Shown: positions 6,821-13,351 of the stretch, one piece after another
Position numbering within the stretch: the stretch's first letter is position 1
Layout: each line of letters starts with the position of its first letter
Source of the DNA: Rickettsiales bacterium
GTDB lineage: Bacteria; Pseudomonadota; Alphaproteobacteria; Rickettsiales; UBA1997
Direction of reading: 5' to 3'
DNA: 13,971 nucleotides
NCBI GenBank assembly: GCA_947496905.1
Contig: CANMEW010000026.1
Location: forward strand, 1 to 13,971
Translations under genes and position numbers: made by a program
Notes under the pieces: generated by a model
The model's database searches: none
The model's input: the letters and a program-made list of their open reading frames with translations, nothing else
Told to the model about the DNA's origin: nothing

Positions 6821-7462
6821 ATGCCAAGCATCGGAAAGCTCATTAGTGGTTTCAGGGTTTTTAAAGCCACAACGTTTCAGCAAAAAAAGGACATGATCGA
6901 GCATATGATCGAGCAAGGCCAAAAGCCTTCGACGATGGTTGTTACATGCTCCGATCTCAAATTAGCGCCAGCTGAACTTGTAGCCGCTAATCCTGGAGAA
7001 TTGTACATCGTTAGTAATGTTGGTGGAATAGTGCCAAAACATAATGCGGCTGGAGTTCACGGAATTTTATCAGCCATTGAATATGCCGTGAGAAATCTTG
7101 AGATTGAAAATATCATCGTGCTTGGTCATGCCAAGTGTGACAGCATCAGAATGATGATGTCAGATCAATTCTCTGCGACTACAGGCGGACTTTCTGAATC
7201 AATGAAAACTTGGCTTTCTGCTGCTAGCGAGGCTCGCGATGCCGTTAAAAAAGAATTGTCTGAAAAAAGTGAGGAAGAACAGCAAGTGTCTTGCGAGCAT
7301 GAATCAATAATAATTTCGCTACGCAACCTCATGGCCTACCCCTACATCGCCGAGCGCATGACTAAGAAAAAACTCAACGTCTTTGGTTGGCATTTCGATA
7401 TTGAGGCCGGCGAAATCATGGCCTTCAACCAAGATTCCAAATTTTTTGAACCAATAATTTAA
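6821..7462 (+). CDS. Beta-class carbonic anhydrase
   Basis: The protein has 213 residues, normal for the bacterial beta class. It interconverts CO2 and bicarbonate in the cytoplasm. The zinc ligands are in place: Cys43 in CSD, His103 and Cys106 in LGHAKC, with Asp45 as the fourth ligand or catalytic-dyad Asp. Other family features are PGELYIVSNVGG, HGILSAIEYAV and the C-terminal GWHFDIEAGEI. One feature is unusual: the normal CSDSR motif reads CSDLK (43-47), so the Arg of the Asp-Arg dyad is replaced by Lys47. The start was set at the ATG at 6821; the frame continues to a GTG inside the tRNA, which is not a credible start. It lies 25 bp after the tRNA and 59 bp before priA. Confidence 0.92.
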   Translation: MPSIGKLISGFRVFKATTFQQKKDMIEHMIEQGQKPSTMVVTCSDLKLAPAELVAANPGELYIVSNVGGIVPKHNAAGVHGILSAIEYAVRNLEIENIIVLGHAKCDSIRMMMSDQFSATTGGLSESMKTWLSAASEARDAVKKELSEKSEEEQQVSCEHESIIISLRNLMAYPYIAERMTKKKLNVFGWHFDIEAGEIMAFNQDSKFFEPII

Positions 7463-7521
7463 GGAACCTCCCTTCGAGCTTTCTCCCTCCGTCCATTACG
7501 CCGGACAACCCTTCCCACCCA

Positions 7522-9486
7522 ATGTCACAATTATTTGTCCAAATTCTGCTGCCGCTCGCATTGGACAAACCCTTCACCTACCTGTCTGAAATTACCGCTG
7601 AAATTGGCGATGTTGTAAAAGTTGAATTTGGCAAAAAACAAATTTGGGGAGTGGTTGTCGCCACCTCCTCCGCAGTTCCAGAAAAAATCTCTCCAGAAAA
7701 AATCAAAAAAATTTTAGAGAAAAATTCGCGCCTCAAACTAAGCGAAAACCAGTTAAAATTTATCGAAGCAATTGCCAGCTACAACCTTTCTAATCGTGGC
7801 TTGGTGCTTAGAGCATTCATCGGAATTTTAAATTCTAACAAGGTAAAAAAAGCTGTCGAGGCGCTGAAACAAGAAGTCAGGCCAGAAAATTTTCAGCTAA
7901 AAAAATTACTACCAAAACAGCATGAAATTTTTAAAGGAATTGTTGCCGCTAAAACTGCCACAAGCCTTCTCGATGGCGTAACTGGATCAGGAAAAACCGA
8001 AATTTACTTCGCCCTCATTGCAAAAATTCTGTCTGAACAAAGCGATTCACAGATTTTAATTCTACTCCCGGAAATCGCTCTAACCAGTCAACTACTACTT
8101 CGCTTCGAAGAACAGTTTAAATTTCAACCAGCTCTTTGGCATTCAAAAATTTCTCCGAAAGAAAAAAGGGAAATCTTTTACGGCATTGTTGAGGGCTCAG
8201 TCAAAGTCTTAATTGGCGCACGCTCAGCGCTACTTCTACCCTTCAAAAATTTACAATTACTCGTGGTGGATGAGGAGCACGACTCCTCCTTTAAACAGGA
8301 AGATGTTTTTAATTTTCACGCCCGCGACATGGCGATTGTGAAAGCGAAGTTAGAGAATTTTTCGGTCATTTTGTCGTCAGCAACTCCTGCGGTTGAAACT
8401 TACGCAAATGCAGCTTCCGGCAAATATCAGCATTTCATTTTGCAGCAAAGCTTTGGTCAAAAAAATGAAATTGAGTTGGTTGATTTGCGTCGAGAAAAAT
8501 TGCCTTCGCACGAATTTATCTCGCAAAAATTGCGCGAAGAAATGGTTAAAAATTTTGCTGCCAACAAGCAAACTCTGCTATTTTTAAATCGTCGTGGATA
8601 TGCGCCAGTTACGCTTTGCAAGGCATGCGGAAAAAAATATGAATGCGCAGATTGTGACTTTCACCTAGTGCTGCACAAATCAAAAAAGAAGTTGATTTGC
8701 CACCATTGCGGACATCACGAAAACCTTCTTCCGGAATGCAAATTCTGCGGAGTAAAGAATAGTCAAATCTCAGTTGGCATCGGTGCCGAGAAGCTTGCAG
8801 AAGAAGTTCAAACGCTCTTTCCTGAGGCAAGAATCGCATTGGTTACTAGCGACAATGTGGCTAGCTTTAGCGACGTCGATAAACTGGTGAGACAAATTTT
8901 AAATCATGAAATTGACGTCATCATTGGCACGCAGATGATCGCCAAGGGTCATGATTTTCCGGACTTAACCTTAGTTGGAATTGTTGACGCAGATTCGATG
9001 CTTTATTCGTCAGAATTGCGAGCTTTGGAGAAGGCTTACCAATTGATGCAGCAAGTAAGTGGTCGCGCTGGTAGGCGTGAAGAGGTGGGAAGAGTGATCA
9101 TTCAAACTTACGATCCGCAGAATTTAATTTTTGAAAAAATTCTCCGAGGTGACAAAAAAAACTTTTACGAATTTGAAATAAAAAATCGGCAAGCGCTTGA
9201 ATTGCCACCTTTCTCAAGGTTAGTAAAATTTGAGGTAAGTAGTTTTTCCGAAAGTGACGCAAAAAATTTTGCAAAAAAACTGATCCAAAATTTTCCACAA
9301 AATGAAAAAATTGAAATCTTTGGACCAGCGCCAGCTCCGCTTCAAAGGCTAAAAAATCGCCACCATTTTTTAGTGAATCTCAAGGCGCAGAAAAAAGTGA
9401 ATCTGCAAAAATTAATTTTAGATGTGCTCGCTGGCTTGAATATTCCTACCTCTATTCGCCTGAGAATTGATGTTGATCCAGCATGA
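7522..9486 (+). CDS. priA: Primosomal protein N' (replication restart helicase PriA)
   Basis: The protein has 654 residues, slightly shorter than E. coli PriA. It is a 3'-5' superfamily 2 helicase that recognises stalled forks and D-loops and starts reloading of the replicative helicase. Domains in order: N-terminal 3'-DNA binding domain (about 1-105, FTYLSE, GDVVKVEFGK); helicase lobe 1 with Walker A GVTGSGKTE (152-160) and DEEH (250-253); zinc-binding insertion with eight cysteines (366, 369, 375, 378, 393, 396, 406, 409); lobe 2 with GTQMIAKGHDFPDL (469-482) and QVSGRAGR (511-518); and a C-terminal domain containing FGPAPAPLQRLKNRHHF. All motifs are intact. The ATG at 7522 has a pyrimidine-rich leader (CCCTTCCCACCCA) and no Shine-Dalgarno sequence. 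The stop is followed after 4 bp by a copy of the dispersed GGAACCTCTG repeat. Confidence 0.97.
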   Translation: MSQLFVQILLPLALDKPFTYLSEITAEIGDVVKVEFGKKQIWGVVVATSSAVPEKISPEKIKKILEKNSRLKLSENQLKFIEAIASYNLSNRGLVLRAFIGILNSNKVKKAVEALKQEVRPENFQLKKLLPKQHEIFKGIVAAKTATSLLDGVTGSGKTEIYFALIAKILSEQSDSQILILLPEIALTSQLLLRFEEQFKFQPALWHSKISPKEKREIFYGIVEGSVKVLIGARSALLLPFKNLQLLVVDEEHDSSFKQEDVFNFHARDMAIVKAKLENFSVILSSATPAVETYANAASGKYQHFILQQSFGQKNEIELVDLRREKLPSHEFISQKLREEMVKNFAANKQTLLFLNRRGYAPVTLCKACGKKYECADCDFHLVLHKSKKKLICHHCGHHENLLPECKFCGVKNSQISVGIGAEKLAEEVQTLFPEARIALVTSDNVASFSDVDKLVRQILNHEIDVIIGTQMIAKGHDFPDLTLVGIVDADSMLYSSELRALEKAYQLMQQVSGRAGRREEVGRVIIQTYDPQNLIFEKILRGDKKNFYEFEIKNRQALELPPFSRLVKFEVSSFSESDAKNFAKKLIQNFPQNEKIEIFGPAPAPLQRLKNRHHFLVNLKAQKKVNLQKLILDVLAGLNIPTSIRLRIDVDPA

Positions 9487-9490
9487 TTAT

Positions 9491-9533
9491 GGAACCTCTG
9501 CAAAACCATCTTTTTCGGAAATTTTACTCGCAG
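9491..9533 (+). repeat. Dispersed repeat end (GGAACCTCTG family), copy after priA
   Basis: The segment starts GGAACCTCTGCAAAACCATC 4 bp after the priA stop. It matches the inverted complement of 13309-13351 over about 43 bp with only a few differences (A/G at base 4, a T/C, an A/T and a short divergent stretch near the inner end). Read on the minus strand it encodes KDGFAEVP in one frame, mirrored by KDGFAEAP in the copy near purH. It is therefore one end of the same repeat element found whole at 13209-13351. Confidence 0.75.
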
Positions 9534-9556
9534 GTTTTTTATTTTTTAGTTGAGTG

Positions 9557-9644
9557 AAAAATGACGGAAGAATTTCGCAGAAATTTTGAGTAATTTTCGC
9601 TAAAAATGACGGAAGAATTTCGTAGAAATTTTGAGTAATTTTCG
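9557..9644. repeat. Tandem direct repeat, two 43-bp units at a 45-bp period
   Basis: Units 9557-9599 and 9602-9644 both run from AAAAATGACGG to TAATTTTCG and differ at one base (CGCAG against CGTAG). Each contains a small inverted repeat AATTTC-N3-GAAATT. Such close identity suggests a recent duplication. Two copies with a 2-bp linker do not make a CRISPR array. Confidence 0.9.
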
Positions 9645-9673
9645 TCCGTTGCAAATTATTCGTCGCTAAAGAG

Positions 9674-9706
9674 ACTGCGTCCAAAAACCCGCGAATTTGA
9701 CGCAGT
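9674..9706. repeat. Hairpin-forming inverted repeat with 8-bp arms
   Basis: ACTGCGTC at 9674-9681 and GACGCAGT at 9699-9706 are perfect complements around a 17-base spacer. No T-run follows, so it is not a standard terminator. The role is unknown; it may be part of the same repeat mosaic. Confidence 0.6.
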
Positions 9707-9740
9707 ACCACCTCCGAACCCGCGCCAATCCTGAGTCAAA

Positions 9741-9774
9741 AAAAAGATTTTCCAGGCGCCTGGAAAATCTTTTT
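9741..9774. repeat. Perfect 34-bp palindrome, possible bidirectional terminator
   Basis: Bases 9741-9757 are exactly complementary to 9758-9774, centred on GGCGCC with CCAGGCGCCTGG at the core and AAAAAGATTTT/AAAATCTTTTT flanks. It has no unpaired loop apart from what the turn requires. An A-run on one side and a T-run on the other give each strand a G+C-rich stem ending in T's, so it could stop transcription after priA. It could equally be a protein-binding palindrome or a repeat remnant. Confidence 0.7.
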
Positions 9775-9920
9775 GAAAAAAACCCCTCCGTAATCGAGAC
9801 TTCTAGAACCAACTTTTCCTTAATCCTGCACTTGTCAAAAGACGAACATCCCTCAACAAAAACTCCCACCAACTAGCCAACTCTCGCTACCACCATTTTA
9901 TTTTTTCACTAACAACGAAT

Positions 9921-9928
9921 GAGGTTCC
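9921..9928 (-). repeat. Short inverted copy of the GGAACCTC repeat end
   Basis: GAGGTTCC followed by TTAAG is the inverted complement of CTTAAGGAACCTC. It pairs with GGAACCTC at 9491-9498, so these could be the two ends of one 438-bp element, and the flank resembles the copy at 12221-12233. Eight bases alone are weak evidence. Confidence 0.35.
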
Positions 9929-10073
9929 TTAAGAAAAATGATTCGCCAAAGCTTCAGATGCTCATCAAGTAAAAACAGCTTGTGAATTACCATTACGATC
10001 CTTGAAATGCGCGGCTTTCCAGCCCCTTACCTACGCCCTCCAAATTCATCCAAATTAACCAAAATAAACTAAC

Positions 10074-12152
10074 ATGGCACGTCAAATTGAAATCGAAAAA
10101 TACCGTAACATTGGCATCATGGCGCATATTGACGCCGGCAAAACTACTACCACTGAGCGCATTCTTTTTTACACTGGAAAGTCTCACAAAATTGGCGAAG
10201 TTCACGATGGTGCTGCCACAATGGATTGGATGGAACAAGAGCAAGAGCGCGGCATCACAATCACCTCTGCTGCCACTACATGCTTTTGGAAAGAGCACAG
10301 AATTAACATCATCGACACTCCAGGTCACGTTGACTTCACAATTGAAGTAGAGCGCTCATTGCGCGTTTTGGATGGTGCAATCTGCGTTTTTGATGCCGTT
10401 GCTGGTGTTGAGCCGCAATCTGAAACAGTCTGGCGCCAAGCTAACAAATACCGCGTTCCAAGAATGTGTTTCGTTAACAAAATGGATCGTACTGGCGCAA
10501 ATTTTTATCGCTGCGTCGACATGATGAAAACAAGGCTCGGAGCTCGCGCGATTCCAGTTCAATTGCCAATTGGTGATTCTGAAGACTACGGCGGCTTGAT
10601 CGATCTAATAAAAATGAAAGCCGTGGTTTGGAGAGATGCAACGATGGGTGCAGATTTTTCCTACGAAGAAATTCCGGCTGACTTACTAGAGAAATCTAAG
10701 CAATACCGCGAGCAGCTAGTTGAAGCGGCTGTAGAGCAAGATGATGTGCTGATGGAGCAATATTTAAATGGTGCAGAAATTTCTGAAGCTGACCTCAAAA
10801 GATGCATTCGCCAAGCAACAATCAGCGGTGCTTTTGTGCCAGTGTTGAATGGAACTGCTTTTAAAAATAAAGGCGTTCAAACCTTGCTAGACGCGGTTGT
10901 CGACTATTTGCCAAGTCCGAAAGACATCAAGCAAATTCCAGCTATTAATAGCAAAACTGACGAGGTGATTAACATCACTTGTGGAGACAAGCAATTTGCT
11001 GGTCTGGCATTTAAAATCATGACCGATCCTTTTGTTGGTTCATTGACTTTCGTGCGCATTTATTCTGGCACTTTGGCCGGTGGAAGTGGCGTGGTTAACA
11101 CAACAAAAAATTCCAAAGAAAGAGTCGGCAGAATTTTATTGATGCATGCAAATAATCGTGAAGACATCAAAGAAGCCTACGCTGGCGACATCGTTGCCCT
11201 AGCTGGCTTGAAAGGCACAACAACTGGTGACACCCTAGTCGAAAATGACCACAATGTCATTCTTGAGCGCATGATTTTCCCTGAGCCAGTAATCGAAGTT
11301 TCTGTAGAACCAAAATCAACTGCAGATCAAGAAAAAATGGGCATCGCCTTGTCCCGTTTGGCTTCGGAAGATCCGTCTCTGCGCATTGAGTCAGACCAAG
11401 AATCTGGTCAAACAATTTTGCGCGGAATGGGTGAGTTGCATCTTGAGATCATCATCGACCGCATGAAACGCGAATTCAAAGTCGAGGCAAATATTGGTCA
11501 GCCAAAAGTTGCCTACCGCGAAACCATCACCAAAAAAGTTGAAATTGATTACGTTCACAAAAAACAATCAGGCGGTTCTGGTCAATTTGCGAAAGTCAAA
11601 ATTAGCTTCGAACCGCTTCCGGCAGATGCTCCAGAAAGCTTTACTTTCGACAGCAAAGTCGTTGGTGGACGCGTTCCTAAGGAATACATTCCTGGTGTTG
11701 AGAAGGGTTTAAAATCGGCAAAAGAAACTGGATTTTTAGCTGGCTTCCCTGTTGTCAGATTAAAAACAGAATTGCTCGACGGCGCTTACCACGATGTCGA
11801 TTCCAGCGTTTTAGCATTTGAAATTGCTGCTCGTAGCGCCTTCCGCGAAGCGATGGAAAAAGCTGGCGCGATCATTCTTGAGCCAATCATGAAAGTAGAA
11901 GTTGTTACTCCAGAGGACTACATGGGAGACGTAATCGGCGACATTAATTCGCGTCGTGGTCAAATCCAAAATTTGGAAGGGCGCGATGTCGCTCAAGTGA
12001 TCACTGCAAAAATTCCACTTGCCGCAATGTTTGGCTACGTGAACAGCTTACGCTCACTCTCTCAAGGTCGCGCAAGTTACTCGATGGAATTTGATTCTTA
12101 CGAACCAGTGCCGGCAGCGGTAGCAGAAGAAATTAAAGCTAAAAAAGCATAA
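10074..12152 (+). CDS. fusA: Translation elongation factor G (EF-G)
   Basis: The protein has 692 residues, full length. This ribosomal GTPase drives translocation and, with RRF, ribosome recycling. The G domain shows the P-loop AHIDAGKT (17-24), the switch I region around RGITITSAATT, DTPGH (81-85) and NKMD (135-138). Domain II (around SLTFVRIYSGTL), domain III (SEDPSLRIESDQESGQTILRGMGELHLEI), domain IV (GSGQFAKVKISF) and domain V (SRRGQIQN, SLRSLSQGRASYSMEF) follow in order with no gaps. Unusually, the flanks lack rpsL, rpsG and tuf, with which fusA normally forms the str operon; it stands alone after a long spacer and ends in its own terminator. The ATG at 10074 has no Shine-Dalgarno sequence (AATAAACTAAC precedes it). 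It is the canonical EF-G by sequence; a second copy elsewhere in the genome cannot be excluded. Confidence 0.97.
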   Translation: MARQIEIEKYRNIGIMAHIDAGKTTTTERILFYTGKSHKIGEVHDGAATMDWMEQEQERGITITSAATTCFWKEHRINIIDTPGHVDFTIEVERSLRVLDGAICVFDAVAGVEPQSETVWRQANKYRVPRMCFVNKMDRTGANFYRCVDMMKTRLGARAIPVQLPIGDSEDYGGLIDLIKMKAVVWRDATMGADFSYEEIPADLLEKSKQYREQLVEAAVEQDDVLMEQYLNGAEISEADLKRCIRQATISGAFVPVLNGTAFKNKGVQTLLDAVVDYLPSPKDIKQIPAINSKTDEVINITCGDKQFAGLAFKIMTDPFVGSLTFVRIYSGTLAGGSGVVNTTKNSKERVGRILLMHANNREDIKEAYAGDIVALAGLKGTTTGDTLVENDHNVILERMIFPEPVIEVSVEPKSTADQEKMGIALSRLASEDPSLRIESDQESGQTILRGMGELHLEIIIDRMKREFKVEANIGQPKVAYRETITKKVEIDYVHKKQSGGSGQFAKVKISFEPLPADAPESFTFDSKVVGGRVPKEYIPGVEKGLKSAKETGFLAGFPVVRLKTELLDGAYHDVDSSVLAFEIAARSAFREAMEKAGAIILEPIMKVEVVTPEDYMGDVIGDINSRRGQIQNLEGRDVAQVITAKIPLAAMFGYVNSLRSLSQGRASYSMEFDSYEPVPAAVAEEIKAKKA

Positions 12153-12171
12153 TTCCTGATTCGGTAAAAAT

Positions 12172-12210
12172 AAAAAGCCCCTGAGGATACAGATCTTCAG
12201 GGGCTTTTTT
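12172..12210. terminator. Bidirectional intrinsic terminator between fusA and xerC
   Basis: AAAAAGCCCCTGA (12172-12184) pairs perfectly with TCAGGGGCTTTTT (12197-12209) around a 12-base loop. On the plus strand the stem ends in six T's for fusA. On the minus strand it ends in TTTTTATTTTT, serving the convergent xerC, whose stop is 44 bp away. Confidence 0.95.
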
Positions 12211-12215
12211 GTGAC

Positions 12216-12230
12216 TTTTTCAGAGGTTCC
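12216..12230 (-). repeat. Dispersed repeat end (GGAACCTCTG family), copy after xerC
   Basis: TTTTTCAGAGGTTCC is the inverted complement of GGAACCTCTGAAAAA. It lies 23 bp past the xerC stop, in the same orientation relative to the gene as the copies after priA and purH, and abuts the fusA/xerC terminator. It matches the left end of the 13209-13351 element at 14 of 15 bases. Confidence 0.6.
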
Positions 12231-12253
12231 TTAGGATGGTCTAGGGAGTCGTT

Positions 12254-13198
12254 CTAATTCCTAGAAGCGTTCTGCAGTTTTTCGTAAACACTCAGAAGGC
12301 GCGATTTGTCGATTTTTGTGTAGCGCTGAGTTGTCGAAAGACTCTCATGCCCAAGCAATTCTTGGATGGTGCGCAGATCTCCGCCAGCTTCTAACAAGTG
12401 AGTCGCAAATGAATGGCGGAAGGCGTGAGGGGTAATGCTGTCAGGTAAATTCAAACCTCTCCGAACTTTTGCGATTAGCTGACTGAAGTCATTTCTGCTG
12501 TAAGACTTTCCCTTCAATCTCAAAAAAATCGGCTGATCAAAATCAATTTTGAATGGTGCCACATCCAAATATTCTTGGATTCTCTGCTTCACAATTGGCA
12601 GTAGTGGCAACATGCGCTGCTTCTTGCCTTTCCCCGTTACAATCAAAGTTTGAGCATTTTCCAAACTTTTTTTACTCACCGCCAAAGCTTCCGAAATACG
12701 CAATCCGCAACCATAAATTAATGTCAGTAATGCAACGTCGCGCTTACTGCACCATTCCTCTTTGTGAAATTTTGTAATCGTTAGGAAAATTTTTTCGATG
12801 TCAATTTGATCAACAGATCTCGGTATTGGCTTGGCGATTTTCGGAGTTTTTATTTTTCTGATTTCGCAATTTTTAACGAGTTCATTTTGATTCAAGAAGC
12901 GGAAGAGAGAGCGCAGAGCAGCGAGAGCTCTAGCGTTAGACGAGTTTTTGTGGTCAGCAAGTCTTGCAGAAAGCCATTTTCTGAAATCATGGACGGTTAG
13001 ATTTTCCAAATATTCACGATTCAGAACAGCCTGCCTGTTGAAAAAAATGAAATTGAGGAAGTGGGAAATGTCGATGCGGTAGGAGCTTGAGGTGTTGATT
13101 GAATATTTTTTTTCCACCTCAAGAAAGCGAAAAAATTTTTCAATTAATGCGAGCAGTTCGGAGTCGCATTTGTAGTCGATGGTTAATGCTTCTGGCAT
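12254..13198 (-). CDS. xerC: Tyrosine recombinase XerC (chromosome dimer resolution)
   Basis: The protein has 314 residues. An N-terminal SAM-like core-binding domain (about 12-105, FLEVEKKYSINTSSSYRIDI, LAALRSLFRFL) is followed by the catalytic domain with the full residue set: R167 in GCGLRISE, K190 in TGKGKKQR, H258 and R261 in HAFRHSFATHLL, H284 in LLGHESLSTTQ and the nucleophile Y293. With XerD it resolves chromosome dimers at dif near the septum under FtsK control. The catalytic part resembles Rickettsia XerC (LPIVKQRIQEYL, LSTTQRYTK), hence XerC rather than XerD or an integrase, and no att sites or phage genes are near. The frame extends 40 codons upstream to a TTG at 13318, but that stretch is the palindromic repeat, so I take the ATG at 13198. 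It lies downstream of purH and converges on fusA. Confidence 0.92.
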   Translation of the reverse strand: MPEALTIDYKCDSELLALIEKFFRFLEVEKKYSINTSSSYRIDISHFLNFIFFNRQAVLNREYLENLTVHDFRKWLSARLADHKNSSNARALAALRSLFRFLNQNELVKNCEIRKIKTPKIAKPIPRSVDQIDIEKIFLTITKFHKEEWCSKRDVALLTLIYGCGLRISEALAVSKKSLENAQTLIVTGKGKKQRMLPLLPIVKQRIQEYLDVAPFKIDFDQPIFLRLKGKSYSRNDFSQLIAKVRRGLNLPDSITPHAFRHSFATHLLEAGGDLRTIQELLGHESLSTTQRYTKIDKSRLLSVYEKLQNASRN

Positions 13199-13208
13199 GA
13201 AGACTAAT

Positions 13209-13351
13209 GGAGCCTCTGAAAAACCTAGATTTTTCGAGGAATTTTTAGGAAGAAAATTTGCGAGCAGGAAAGTGTACCCTTGATGTACATGCTCGCGAGC
13301 AAATTTATCTGACGACAAAATTACCGGAAAAGATGGTTTTGCAGAGGCTCC
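13209..13351. repeat. 143-bp imperfect palindromic element filling the purH-xerC gap
   Basis: The ends GGAGCCTCTG (13209-13218) and CAGAGGCTCC (13342-13351) are perfect inverted repeats. The two halves align as inverted copies almost to the centre, with scattered mismatches and short gaps; inner matches include AAATTTGCGAGCA against TGCTCGCGAGCAAATTT and a central TGTAC-N7-GTACA. The whole could fold into one long hairpin. Its outer base is the last base of the purH stop codon, and it ends 10 bp before the xerC ATG. The layout resembles Rickettsia and Wolbachia palindromic elements, though I cannot assign it to a named family. Confidence 0.8.

Larger units (their letters stand above)
9487..10073. 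other. Long non-coding spacer between priA and fusA
   Basis: This 587-bp spacer has no convincing gene. Minus-strand open frames at 9487-9711 and 9666-9872 run through repeats and hairpins, have low-complexity products and no family resemblance. It contains, in order, a dispersed repeat end (9491-9533), a tandem duplication (9557-9644), a hairpin (9674-9706), a perfect 34-bp palindrome (9741-9774) and a short inverted copy of the repeat end (9921-9928). The fusA promoter must lie in the last part, but I see no consensus -35/-10 pair. Confidence 0.7.

Noticed and set aside
9557..9644. CRISPR array
   Set aside because: There are only two units separated by 2 bp, with no spacers and no cas genes.
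9487..9711. Minus-strand open frame of 74 codons
   Set aside because: It is made of the tandem repeat and the dispersed repeat end; the product is repetitive and there is no plausible start signal.
9666..9872. Minus-strand open frame of 68 codons
   Set aside because: It runs through the perfect palindrome and the 8-bp-arm hairpin, and matches no family I know.
9929..10073. fusA promoter candidates (TTGTGA, TTGAAA as -35 boxes)
   Set aside because: No matching -10 hexamer lies at 16-18 bp, so none can be supported.
12254..13198. Phage or element integrase instead of XerC
   Set aside because: There is no attachment site, tRNA junction or phage gene nearby, and length and sequence fit housekeeping XerC next to purH.
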